Positions 29,036 through 37,496 of a stretch of DNA of 61,827 nt are shown in pieces (positions within the stretch are counted from its first letter, which is position 1; every line of letters begins with the position of its first letter). This stretch comes from an uncultured Pelagibacteraceae bacterium (lineage in GTDB: Bacteria; Pseudomonadota; Alphaproteobacteria; Pelagibacterales; Pelagibacteraceae). The stretch lies in contig CACEDG010000004.1 of NCBI GenBank assembly GCA_902558225.1, forward strand, positions 1 to 61,827. Reading direction: 5' to 3'. The notes under the pieces are model-generated. The model was not told the origin of the DNA. It did not search any database and saw nothing but the letters and a program-made list of their open reading frames with translations. The translations under genes were made by a program, and so were the position numbers.

Positions 29036-30025
29036 TTACTCTATAATTTGATCTAATCTATCGGCATAATAACTGACAATAGCATTGGCTCCAGCTCTTT
29101 TAAATGCCATTAAACTTTCTAAAATTATTTTTTTGTCAGTCAAATTATTTTTAATCCCATGTTCCAATAAAGAATATTCACCAGAAACTTGATATGCCAA
29201 AACTGGAATTTTAAAGTTTTCTTTAACTTTTTTTATTATATCAAGATATGGTAGCCCCGGTTTAACCATAACCATGTCAGCACCTTCTTTAATATCTAAA
29301 GCGACTTCTCTAAGAGCCTCATCACTGTTTTTGAAATCCATTTGATAACTTTTCTTATCTCCTTTTAGTAAATTTTTTGAACCAACTGCATCCCTAAAAG
29401 GTCCATAATAACTTGATGCATATTTAACTGCATAAGATAAAATTTGTGTCATTTTAAAACCATTCTTATCTAATGATTTTCTTATCTCGCCAATTCTACC
29501 ATCCATCATATCTGATGGTGCAAGAACATCACAGCCCATTTGTGCTTGTAGTAAAGATTGATCTAGTAAAACTTTAATTGTTTCATCATTAAGAACATAT
29601 TCATTTTTTAAAAGTCCATCATGACCATGTGATGTGTATGGATCTAATGCTACATCACACATAACACCAATTTCATTTTTATATTTCTTCTTTATTTTCT
29701 GTAATGCTTTACAAACAATGTTGTTTTCATTGAGAGCTTCGGTGCCTAAAGTATTTTTCTTTTTTTTATCAGTATAAGGAAATAAAGCTATCATAGGTAA
29801 TTTTTTTTTTATTGCTTTATCAACTATAAAATTTAATTTATCGATAGTATATCTATATACACCTGGCATTGATTTAATAGGCTGCTTTTTATTTTTTCCA
29901 TCAATCAAAAATATTGGAAGAATGAAATCATTAGATGTGAGATTATTCTCCTCAATTAATCTTCTTGACCAATTGTTTTTTCTACTTCGTCTAAGTCTTA
30001 ATTCTGGAAATTTTCCTGTAATCAT
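29036..30025 (-). CDS. hemB: Delta-aminolevulinic acid dehydratase (porphobilinogen synthase)
   Basis: Condenses two 5-aminolevulinate molecules to porphobilinogen for heme (329 residues). The Schiff-base lysine is in GADMVMVKPGLPYLDI near residue 255. The metal loop reads DVALDPYTSHGHDG near residue 123: the zinc cysteines are replaced by Ala/Asp, as in the magnesium-dependent alphaproteobacterial type. Convergent with recO, divergent from the gene at 30115 with 89 nt between. Confidence 0.97.
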   Translation of the reverse strand: MITGKFPELRLRRSRKNNWSRRLIEENNLTSNDFILPIFLIDGKNKKQPIKSMPGVYRYTIDKLNFIVDKAIKKKLPMIALFPYTDKKKKNTLGTEALNENNIVCKALQKIKKKYKNEIGVMCDVALDPYTSHGHDGLLKNEYVLNDETIKVLLDQSLLQAQMGCDVLAPSDMMDGRIGEIRKSLDKNGFKMTQILSYAVKYASSYYGPFRDAVGSKNLLKGDKKSYQMDFKNSDEALREVALDIKEGADMVMVKPGLPYLDIIKKVKENFKIPVLAYQVSGEYSLLEHGIKNNLTDKKIILESLMAFKRAGANAIVSYYADRLDQIIE

Positions 30026-30068
30026 TATTAAATATATTTATTATATGCGACAAATGTTATATACAAAT

Positions 30069-30086
30069 ATATCTTAAAAAAGATAT
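30069..30086. repeat. Inverted repeat in the hemB / oxygenase divergent region
   Basis: ATATCTT (30069-30075) and AAGATAT (30080-30086) form a seven-base perfect dyad with a four-A loop. It lies between the divergent starts of hemB and the gene at 30115, so it may be an operator or a weak 5'-UTR hairpin. A strong Shine-Dalgarno (AAGGAG, 30097-30102) follows it, which is rare in this window. Confidence 0.35.
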
Positions 30087-30114
30087 TAAACAATAAAAGG
30101 AGACAAAAAATTTA

Positions 30115-30705
30115 ATGAGTTTAAACTTTAATGATTTTCAAAAACAAGAAGTCAAATTTGACATTGTTAAACTTAAAAAGGCTTATAAAGAATTATTAGC
30201 AATTAAAGGTTTCACTAGTATTGAAGGTATTTCCAATTTTGGAGCTATTTCACTCACACAAATTCCTGGTGATCCAGACTCAATTAAAGGTCACAAGGCT
30301 AGAGGAGTATTTTGGACTAAACCTGACTCCTCAGGTAAAGAAGCTATGAGAGATGAGATGATTGATGAGTCAGCTTATTCTGAATTTATTGAGGAATATA
30401 AAGAAACATATTTTAAAGAGGTATTTGATACACTTTCAAAAAAATATAAGTTAGGACGTGTAAGAATTTTATTAAAAGAACCAAGATCAACTTTAAGTTG
30501 GCATAGAGATCCTGAGCCAAGACTTCATATTCCAATAATTACAAATCCTGGATCAATAATGGTTATTGATAATGTTGCAAAACATATGCCTGCTGATGGT
30601 TCTGTTTGGATTACTAACAATACTAAATATCACAATGCTTTCAACGGTGGTGAAGAAAATAGAATTCACTTAGTTGCTTGTGTTTTAGACTACAAGTTTA
30701 ATTAA
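30115..30705 (+). CDS. Aspartyl/asparaginyl beta-hydroxylase-like 2OG-Fe(II) oxygenase
   Basis: A 196-residue protein whose second half resembles the Asp/Asn beta-hydroxylase family. The iron-binding HxD is in TLSWHRDPEPRLHIPI near residue 125, the distal histidine in TKYHNAFNGG near residue 178, and the 2-oxoglutarate arginine in NRIHLVACVLD near residue 187. All three ligands are thus present. The first half, with QIPGDPDSIKGHKARGVFW, is not recognised. The substrate is unknown. It has one of the few strong ribosome sites here (AAGGAG, 12 nt before the ATG) and leads into rpiB-glyA, suggesting high expression. Confidence 0.7.
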   Translation: MSLNFNDFQKQEVKFDIVKLKKAYKELLAIKGFTSIEGISNFGAISLTQIPGDPDSIKGHKARGVFWTKPDSSGKEAMRDEMIDESAYSEFIEEYKETYFKEVFDTLSKKYKLGRVRILLKEPRSTLSWHRDPEPRLHIPIITNPGSIMVIDNVAKHMPADGSVWITNNTKYHNAFNGGEENRIHLVACVLDYKFN

Positions 30706-30706
30706 T

Positions 30707-31132
30707 TTGAAAAAAATTTATATTTCTTCAGATCATGCTGGTTATAGTTTGAAAGAAAATATAAAGAAAAAATTTAAAAAAAAATATATTTTTTTAGATC
30801 TTGGAACAAATAATTCGAAAGTCTCAGTAAATTATCCAGATTTTGCCCATAAATTGTGTAAGAAAGTTAGTAATGACTCAAAAAATATAGGGATTTTGGT
30901 ATGTGGATCTGGTATGGGCATGTCTATGGCAGCAAATAAACACAAAAAAATAAGAGCTGCCGTGTGTTATTCTGTAAAAAACACAAAATTATCTAGATTG
31001 CATAACAATGCAAATATTATAACATTAGGTTCAAGATTGACAAAAAAAGATACAGCCTTTAAATGTATTGAAGCTTTCATCAATACTAAATTTGAAGGTG
31101 GTAGACATATAAAAAGAGTAAAGAAAATATAG
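30707..31132 (+). CDS. rpiB: Ribose-5-phosphate isomerase B
   Basis: Interconverts ribose-5-P and ribulose-5-P (141 residues). Translation starts at TTG 30707, one nt after the previous stop. IYISSDHAGYSLKENI at the N-terminus, the active-site cysteine in GILVCGSGMGMSMAANK near residue 66 and the LHNNANIITLGSR motif identify it. It sits just before glyA, a common arrangement in alphaproteobacteria. Confidence 0.95.
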   Translation: MKKIYISSDHAGYSLKENIKKKFKKKYIFLDLGTNNSKVSVNYPDFAHKLCKKVSNDSKNIGILVCGSGMGMSMAANKHKKIRAAVCYSVKNTKLSRLHNNANIITLGSRLTKKDTAFKCIEAFINTKFEGGRHIKRVKKI

Positions 31133-31138
31133 GTAAAA

Positions 31139-32452
31139 ATGTCGAGTGAAACAAAATATATAAATTCATCTTATCAAGATTTTTTTGAAAAAAGTCTTTC
31201 AAAAACTGACCCAGATTTATTTAAAGCTATTAATGATGAATTAATAAGACAACAAAATCATATTGAATTAATTGCATCTGAAAATATAGTTTCACAAGCC
31301 GTTTTAGAAGCTCAAGGATCAGTTTTAACAAATAAATATGCAGAAGGTTATCCGGGTAAAAGATATTATAATGGCTGTGAACACGTTGATGTTGCAGAAC
31401 AATTAGCACTAGAGAGAATTAAAAAACTTTTTAATTGTAAATATGCTAATGTCCAACCCCATTCTGGAGCTCAAGCAAATGGAGCTGTGTTTTTAGCTTT
31501 ATTAAAACCAAATGATACTTTCATGGGAATGAGTTTAAATTCAGGAGGCCACATTACACATGGATTAAAGATTTCAATGTCAGGAAAATGGTTTAACGCC
31601 ATAAGTTATGATGTGGATAAAAAATCTGAATTAATTGATTATGAAAATGTTGAAAAGCTCGCTTTAGAACATAAACCAAAATTAATTATTGCAGGTGGTA
31701 GTGCGTATTCAAGAGTTATTGATTTTAAAAGATTTAGAGAAATTGCTGATAAAGTTGGCGCATATCTTATGGTAGATATGGCTCATTTCTCAGGTTTAGT
31801 TGCAGGGAAAGGGTATCCAAATCCATGTGACTATGCACATGTCGTAACATCCACAACACACAAAGTATTCAGAAGTGCACGTGGTGGAATTATTTTATCT
31901 AATGATTTAGATCTTGGAAAAAAATTTGATACAGCTGTTTTTCCTGGATATCAAGGTGGGCCTTTAATGCATATCATCGCTGCTAAAGCAGCAGGTTTTT
32001 TTGAAGCGTTAAAACCGGAATTTCAAACTTATATAAAAAATGTTTTAGCAAATGCTAAAATGCTAGCAGAGACTTTAAAAAATAATGGGTTTAAGATTTA
32101 TTCAGGCGGCACAGATACACATTTAATGTTAGTTGACCTTAGACCATTCGGTGTAAAAGGAAATACAGCCTCTGAGAGTTTATGTAGAGCTAATATTACT
32201 TGTAATAAAAATGGGATCCCTTTTGATACAGAAAAACCAATGATAACTTCAGGTATACGACTTGGTTCACAAGCAGCAACTACCAGAGGGTTTGGTTTGA
32301 AAGAATTCGAAAAAGTTGGTGAATTAATAACAAAAGTAATAAAAGGATTATCTAAAAATCCAGAGGATAATAGACAAGTAGAGGAAGAAGTGCGAAAAGA
32401 AGTGATAAATTTATGCTCTAATTTTCCGATTTATAAAAATTTAAATAGATGA
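31139..32452 (+). CDS. glyA: Serine hydroxymethyltransferase
   Basis: PLP enzyme interconverting serine + THF and glycine + methylene-THF (437 residues). [20 protein letters not shown] near residue 42, [11 protein letters not shown] near residue 107, and the PLP lysine in [16 protein letters not shown] near residue 241 are conserved. It links the sarcosine-derived glycine pool to serine and C1 units. The nrdR ATG overlaps its stop as ATGA. Confidence 0.97.
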   Translation: MSSETKYINSSYQDFFEKSLSKTDPDLFKAINDELIRQQNHIELIASENIVSQAVLEAQGSVLTNKYAEGYPGKRYYNGCEHVDVAEQLALERIKKLFNCKYANVQPHSGAQANGAVFLALLKPNDTFMGMSLNSGGHITHGLKISMSGKWFNAISYDVDKKSELIDYENVEKLALEHKPKLIIAGGSAYSRVIDFKRFREIADKVGAYLMVDMAHFSGLVAGKGYPNPCDYAHVVTSTTHKVFRSARGGIILSNDLDLGKKFDTAVFPGYQGGPLMHIIAAKAAGFFEALKPEFQTYIKNVLANAKMLAETLKNNGFKIYSGGTDTHLMLVDLRPFGVKGNTASESLCRANITCNKNGIPFDTEKPMITSGIRLGSQAATTRGFGLKEFEKVGELITKVIKGLSKNPEDNRQVEEEVRKEVINLCSNFPIYKNLNR

Positions 32453-32907
32453 TTTGTCCTTGTGAGAAAAAAGGAGAAACTTCTGTAGTAGACTCTAGAC
32501 CTACAGAAGATGGTACAGCAATACGTAGAAGAAGGCTTTGTAGTTGTGGTGCGAGATTTACTACCTTTGAAAGAATACAACACCGCGAAGTTATGGTTGT
32601 TAAAAAGAATGGACGTAAATCCTCTTTTGATCGAGATAAATTGGCTAAATCAATTTACATTGCATTAAAAAAGAGGCCTTTAGATACAGAAACCGTAGAG
32701 AAATTTATCAGTCGTATTACAAGATCATTAGAAGAGCTAGGACAGAATGAAATTGCAAGTAATACAATTGGAACAATGGTAATGGAAGGTTTAAAAGAAT
32801 TAGACCCTGTTGCTTATGTTAGATTTGCCTCTGTTTACAGAAATTTTAGAGAAGAGCAGGATTTTGTACAATTTGTGGACAAACTAGATGTCTACAAAAA
32901 AAGATAA
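32449..32907 (+). CDS. nrdR: Transcriptional repressor NrdR
   Basis: ATP-cone regulator of ribonucleotide reductase genes (152 residues). [18 protein letters not shown] and the ATP-cone [20 protein letters not shown] near residue 48 place it firmly. The zinc ribbon is unusual: both knuckles are C-x-C (Cys3/Cys5 and Cys31/Cys33) instead of the usual CPxC and CxxC. The codons TGT CCT TGT and TGT AGT TGT are unambiguous. Overlaps glyA by 4 nt and ribD by 20 nt; glyA-nrdR-ribD is a standard order. Confidence 0.95.
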   Translation: MICPCEKKGETSVVDSRPTEDGTAIRRRRLCSCGARFTTFERIQHREVMVVKKNGRKSSFDRDKLAKSIYIALKKRPLDTETVEKFISRITRSLEELGQNEIASNTIGTMVMEGLKELDPVAYVRFASVYRNFREEQDFVQFVDKLDVYKKR

Positions 32908-33991
32908 ATTTACCAATCAAGATAAAAACTTCATGAAATTAGCTTTAAATTTAGCTAATGCCAGAAGAGGACTAACAGGAGACAATCCCTCTGTAGGATG
33001 TGTCATAGTTAAAAATGATAAAATAATATCAATTGGTCAAACAGGCTACAATGGTAGACCGCATGCTGAACACAACGCTATTTCAAACTGTTTAGATAAT
33101 TTAAAAGATTCAAAAATGTATGTTACTTTAGAACCGTGTAATCATTACGGAAAAACTCCACCATGTACTAAAAATATTATTAAGAATAAAATTGGTGAAG
33201 TTTATTATGCAATCGATGATATTGACTTAAAAGTAAAAGGAAAAAGTTATTCAATTTTAAAAAAGAACAACATTAAAGTTAAAAGAGGGCTTTTAAAAAA
33301 AGATGCAATCAATCTTTATAGATCTTATTCAATAAATAGAAAAAAAAAGTTACCTTATGTAATTGGAAAAATTGCATTATCAAATAATAATCTTATTTAT
33401 AGTCAATTTTCAAAAAGAATCACCGATCAAATATCTGATAAATTAACTCATTATTTAAGATTTAAAAGTGATGCAATATTAATTTCAAGCAAAACACTAA
33501 ACATCGATAATCCAAAACTAAATTGTAGATTAAATGGTTATAATAAGTTTTCTCCTAAAAGGATTATTTTAGACTCAAATTTAAAAATTGACCTCAAAAG
33601 TTACATAGTTAAATCAACAATTAAGGGAAATACAATTATTTTTTATAATTCAAATAATAGTATAAAAATGAAAACTTTAAAAAAAAAGGGAGCCACTTTA
33701 ATTAAATCAAACAAAGATAAAAATAAAAATTTAGATCTAAAAAAAATTTTGAAAAAGTTATATTCTATAGGTATTAGAAATCTTTTAGTTGAAGGTGGGG
33801 ATGAGCTAACAAAAAATTTTCTTAAAAAAAGGTTGTTTAATGAATTTTATATGTTCAAAAGTCCAAAGAATTTACCGAAAAAAAATAAATACTTAGATTT
33901 TACGTCTTTTAGTATCTTAAATGATAAATATAGTAGACTAAAGACTAACTCCAAACTCGCTAATGATAAATTAATAATTTATAAAGATTAA
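32888..33991 (+). CDS. ribD: Riboflavin biosynthesis deaminase/reductase RibD
   Basis: Bifunctional enzyme (367 residues) for the second and third steps of riboflavin synthesis. The zinc deaminase domain has RPHAEHNAI near residue 57 and LEPCNHYGKTPPC near residue 81. The reductase half begins near residue 150 (LPYVIGKIALSNNN) and has IRNLLVEGGDELTKNF near residue 298. It opens the rib gene block; the 5' end overlaps nrdR by 20 nt. Confidence 0.94.
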   Translation: MSTKKDKFTNQDKNFMKLALNLANARRGLTGDNPSVGCVIVKNDKIISIGQTGYNGRPHAEHNAISNCLDNLKDSKMYVTLEPCNHYGKTPPCTKNIIKNKIGEVYYAIDDIDLKVKGKSYSILKKNNIKVKRGLLKKDAINLYRSYSINRKKKLPYVIGKIALSNNNLIYSQFSKRITDQISDKLTHYLRFKSDAILISSKTLNIDNPKLNCRLNGYNKFSPKRIILDSNLKIDLKSYIVKSTIKGNTIIFYNSNNSIKMKTLKKKGATLIKSNKDKNKNLDLKKILKKLYSIGIRNLLVEGGDELTKNFLKKRLFNEFYMFKSPKNLPKKNKYLDFTSFSILNDKYSRLKTNSKLANDKLIIYKD

Positions 33992-33992
33992 A

Positions 33993-34586
33993 ATGTTTAA
34001 TGGTATAATATTTAAAAAAGGAACGATAACAAAAATACTTAAAAGACCAAAAGGTATTAATATATTTGTTAAATCTGACTTAAAATTGTCCTCAAAAGAT
34101 ATTGGTGTTTCAGTAGCATGCGATGGAGTATGTCTTACTCTTATCACAATAAAGAATAAAATTATGGAGTTTTATTTATCAAATGAAACAATCAAACGAT
34201 CAAAATTTAATTATATAAAGATAAAAGATGAAATTAACCTGGAACTTCCTCTTAAATATGGTCAAAAAATTTCTGGTCATATTTGCCAAGGTCACATAGA
34301 CGCCATTGGAAAAATATTAAGTATTAAGAAAATTGATAAATCCTATTTATTTAATTTTGAGATAAATAAAAAGGAAAGGGGGAACATTATTGAAAAGGCT
34401 TCGATTAGTATAAATGGTATTTCACTTACAATATCTAAAGTGACTAATAAGGGTTTTCAGATCTGGGTTATTCCTCATACTTACAAACTAACAAACTTAT
34501 CCTCACTTAAAAAAGGCAGTTTAGTTAATGTTGAAATAGATATTCTTTCAAAATACGTTAAAAATTATTTTTATGAAAAAAAATAA
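33993..34586 (+). CDS. ribE: Riboflavin synthase
   Basis: Dismutates two lumazine molecules to riboflavin (197 residues). It has the duplicated lumazine-binding barrels: MFNGIIFKKGTITKI with SVACDGVCLTL in the first, and GHICQGHIDAIGKI with SISINGISLTIS in the second. Length is normal. It overlaps ribB by 14 nt. Confidence 0.95.
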   Translation: MFNGIIFKKGTITKILKRPKGINIFVKSDLKLSSKDIGVSVACDGVCLTLITIKNKIMEFYLSNETIKRSKFNYIKIKDEINLELPLKYGQKISGHICQGHIDAIGKILSIKKIDKSYLFNFEINKKERGNIIEKASISINGISLTISKVTNKGFQIWVIPHTYKLTNLSSLKKGSLVNVEIDILSKYVKNYFYEKK

Positions 34587-35673
34587 TTACGCATCTATTG
34601 AAAGTATAATAAATATAGCCAAAAAAGGAGGCATGTATATTTTAGTTGATGATGAAAAAAGAGAAAATGAAGGAGATCTTGTTATGTCAACATCGGATAC
34701 TAATGCCAAAAATATTAATTTTATGGCTAAATATGGAAGAGGTTTGATTTGTCTAGCATTAGATAGTTTACAGGCTAAAAGATTAAATTTATCTCTGATG
34801 TCACCTGTTAATCAGTCTAGAAATCAAACAGCCTTTACAATTTCAATCGAAGCAAAAAAAGGAATCACAACTGGCATATCCGCAAAAGATAGAGCAAAAA
34901 CAATTAAGATAGCATCAAGAAAAAATGTAAATAAGAGAGATATAGTATCACCTGGTCATGTGTTTCCGATTATAGCTAAAGATGGTGGTGTCCTTGTTAG
35001 AGCTGGTCATACAGAGGCTTCTGTAGACATTTCTAAATTAGCCAAAAAAAATAATTCTGCGGTTATTTGTGAAATAATGAATGAAGATGGGACAATGGCT
35101 AAAGGTCTTGAACTTTTTGATTTTGCAAAAAAACACAAACTTAAAATTGGAAAAATTGAAGATCTTATTTCGTATCGATTAAAAAAAGAAAAATTAGTAA
35201 AACTAAAAAAATCATCAGAAATAAAAGTAAAAAACCAAAAATATAAAATTAAGATATATGAAAATTTGTTAGATGGATCAGAGCACTTTGCACTTATTAA
35301 GGGCTCGTTAAAAAGATCTGTTATACCTCGTGTAAGAGTTATTTCCTCAGATGTAGTTTATAATTATCTTATCAATCAAAAATTACCTAATTCATTCGAT
35401 AAAACTATTAACTATTTTAAGAAATATAGTAATTGTGTATTAATTTTTATTAAAGATACGAACTTGAATTCAGTTACTCAAACATTAAAAACTTTTAAAA
35501 ACAAAAAATTTAACAAAAAAGGGAAAGATAATTTAATTAGAAACTATGGTATCGGAGCTCAAATTATTAAAGATTTAAAAATAAACAAAATGATATTAAT
35601 TACAAAGACACCAAAAAAGGTTATAGGATTGGAAGGATTTAATATAAAAATTACTAAACAAGAATTGATTTGA
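34573..35673 (+). CDS. ribB: 3,4-dihydroxy-2-butanone 4-phosphate synthase with degenerate GTP cyclohydrolase II domain
   Basis: The N-terminal DHBP synthase (about residues 8-205) is intact, with ILVDDEKRENEGDLVMS near residue 24 and VRAGHTEASVDISKLA near residue 143. The C-terminal 150 residues occupy the RibA position, but the zinc cysteines (normally in a TGDVFGSxRCDCG block) and the GTP-binding residues are absent. The protein is thus a RibBA-shaped fusion that probably makes only DHBP; similar degenerate fusions are known in other bacteria. A functional GTP cyclohydrolase II should be sought elsewhere. Confidence 0.9.
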   Translation: MKKNNYASIESIINIAKKGGMYILVDDEKRENEGDLVMSTSDTNAKNINFMAKYGRGLICLALDSLQAKRLNLSLMSPVNQSRNQTAFTISIEAKKGITTGISAKDRAKTIKIASRKNVNKRDIVSPGHVFPIIAKDGGVLVRAGHTEASVDISKLAKKNNSAVICEIMNEDGTMAKGLELFDFAKKHKLKIGKIEDLISYRLKKEKLVKLKKSSEIKVKNQKYKIKIYENLLDGSEHFALIKGSLKRSVIPRVRVISSDVVYNYLINQKLPNSFDKTINYFKKYSNCVLIFIKDTNLNSVTQTLKTFKNKKFNKKGKDNLIRNYGIGAQIIKDLKINKMILITKTPKKVIGLEGFNIKITKQELI

Positions 35674-36059
35674 TGAAAAAAAAAATTTTAATTGTTATTG
35701 CCAATTATTATGCAGATATATCTTTGGGTTTGTTAAATAGCGCAAAAAAAGATCTTCCAAAGAACTTTTATGTAAAAATAATTAAAGTTCCTGGTGTATT
35801 TGAAATACCGGTGACAATTTCAAAAAATTTAAAAAAATTTGATGCTTTTATCGCTCTTGGTTGTGTAATCAGAGGACAAACTCCACACTTTGATTTTATA
35901 TCTATGTCATCAACTAATGCAATAATGAATTTATCTATAAATTCAAAAAAACCAATAGGAAACGGTATTATAACTTGCTTAAATATGAAGCAAGCAAGAG
36001 ATAGAAAAATGAAAGGTTCTGAAGCTGCAAAAGCAGTTATGTCAATATTATCACAATAA
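35673..36059 (+). CDS. ribH: 6,7-dimethyl-8-ribityllumazine synthase
   Basis: Lumazine synthase (128 residues from ATG 35673; a TTG one codon upstream is less likely because the ATG overlaps the ribB stop as TGATG). VPGVFEIPVTISK near residue 42 and GCVIRGQTPHFDFI near residue 68 with the catalytic His are hallmarks. Overlaps nusB by one nt. Confidence 0.95.
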   Translation: MKKKILIVIANYYADISLGLLNSAKKDLPKNFYVKIIKVPGVFEIPVTISKNLKKFDAFIALGCVIRGQTPHFDFISMSSTNAIMNLSINSKKPIGNGIITCLNMKQARDRKMKGSEAAKAVMSILSQ

Positions 36060-36463
36060 TGAGAACCACATATAGTCCAAAAAATAATCCAAGAGTAATA
36101 ATAATTCAAAAATTATATGGCAAATTTTTAAATGATGATGAAAAATTAGATTTTCCTAAACATAGATTTAAAAAATTTATAAAAGATATTGTTTTTGGGA
36201 CAATTGAACGAAATGAATTATTAACTGAAGAGTTATATAAAAATTTAGGTAAAGAATTTAACTTAGATAAACTTGATAAATTATTTCAGGTTATTTTGAT
36301 GTCAGCCACTTATGAATTCTTATATAAGCCAAATTTATCTATAAATATAATAATTAAGGAATATCTAATTGCTTCGAACTTTTTTTTAAATGACTCACAA
36401 ACAAAATACCTCAATGCTTTACTTGATAATATAGCAAAAAAAATAAGATTATCGAATGCATGA
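36059..36463 (+). CDS. nusB: Transcription antitermination factor NusB
   Basis: All-helical RNA-binding factor (134 residues) that acts with NusE on rRNA boxA. The pattern RVIIIQKLYGKFLND at the N-terminus and IIKEYLIASNFFLNDSQTKYLNALLDNIAK at the C-terminus match NusB. Its position between ribH and thiL is the standard proteobacterial arrangement. Overlaps thiL by 8 nt. Confidence 0.9.
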   Translation: MRTTYSPKNNPRVIIIQKLYGKFLNDDEKLDFPKHRFKKFIKDIVFGTIERNELLTEELYKNLGKEFNLDKLDKLFQVILMSATYEFLYKPNLSINIIIKEYLIASNFFLNDSQTKYLNALLDNIAKKIRLSNA

Positions 36464-37415
36464 ATTTGAGCTAATAAAAAAATATTTTTCTCCTTTATCA
36501 TTAAATGATAAGAGTTCTTTAGATCTTAATGATGATGTTTTTTTTAATGAATCTCATAAACTGGCTATATCTGTAGATACTTATGTTGAAGGTATTCATT
36601 TTATAAACTTTAAAAAACCTGACTTGGTTATAAAAAAAATTTTAAGATCTTCTATTTCAGATTTGATATGCAAAGGTATTTATCCAAAATTTTACTTTAT
36701 ATCTGGATCAGGAAATAAAAAATCTTTTTCTAAAACTAATTTAAAAAAAATTTCAAATTCACTTAAACAAGAACAAAAAAAATATTCAATAGAGATAGGA
36801 GGTGGAGATACAGTTTTTTCAAGAAAATTAAGTTTTACAATCACATCAGTTGGATTTTCAAAAAAGATTATTTATAGAAATAAAGCAAAAATTGGAGATG
36901 ATATTTATGTAACAGGTAATCTAGGAGACAGTTATTTAGGTTTAAAAGTTCTCAAAAAAAAAATTAAAATCAATAAGAAATTAGGCAATTATTTTATAAA
37001 AAAATATTATTATATAGATTTAAATATGAAATTTGCGCATAAATTGTTATCATTAGCAAATACTTCAATTGATGTATCTGATGGCTTATTTAGTGATTTA
37101 GATAAACTAATAAATAAACAAAAACTTTCGTACAAATTATATCTTGAAGATATCCCAATTTCTCAAAATATGAAAAGATTAATTGACTTGAAATTAATCA
37201 AAAAGATCAATTGTATTTCTAAAGGTGATGACTATCAAATATTATTTACAGCAAAACCATCCAAATCTAATATTATAAAAAAAATTGGTAAAACTTTAGG
37301 TGTCAAAATTTCAAAAATAGGAAAAATCTGCTCTTCATCTTATACCTCTAAAATTATTGATGAAAAAAAAGCTAAAATTACCCCCAAAAACAAAGGATAT
37401 TATCATAGTTTTTAA
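36456..37415 (+). CDS. thiL: Thiamine-monophosphate kinase
   Basis: Phosphorylates TMP to thiamine pyrophosphate (319 residues). LDLNDDVFFNE near residue 23, ISVDTYVEGIHF near residue 39, the SISDLICKGIYPKFYFISG box near residue 70, and EIGGGDTVFS near residue 110 match ThiL. It is the last gene of the rib block; an 81-nt gap with no hairpin separates it from hppA. Confidence 0.93.
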   Translation: MHEFELIKKYFSPLSLNDKSSLDLNDDVFFNESHKLAISVDTYVEGIHFINFKKPDLVIKKILRSSISDLICKGIYPKFYFISGSGNKKSFSKTNLKKISNSLKQEQKKYSIEIGGGDTVFSRKLSFTITSVGFSKKIIYRNKAKIGDDIYVTGNLGDSYLGLKVLKKKIKINKKLGNYFIKKYYYIDLNMKFAHKLLSLANTSIDVSDGLFSDLDKLINKQKLSYKLYLEDIPISQNMKRLIDLKLIKKINCISKGDDYQILFTAKPSKSNIIKKIGKTLGVKISKIGKICSSSYTSKIIDEKKAKITPKNKGYYHSF

Positions 37416-37496
37416 AAGTTAATCATTGCCTTTTGTACCTTTTTTTGTATTGTCCGCCTTTTAAAAACTAACAATTAACAACTAATTAAGGTTTAT

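Noticed and set aside
30026-30114. Glycine riboswitch upstream of the glyA run
   Set aside because: The leader is only 89 nt, almost all A/T, and lacks the aptamer core.
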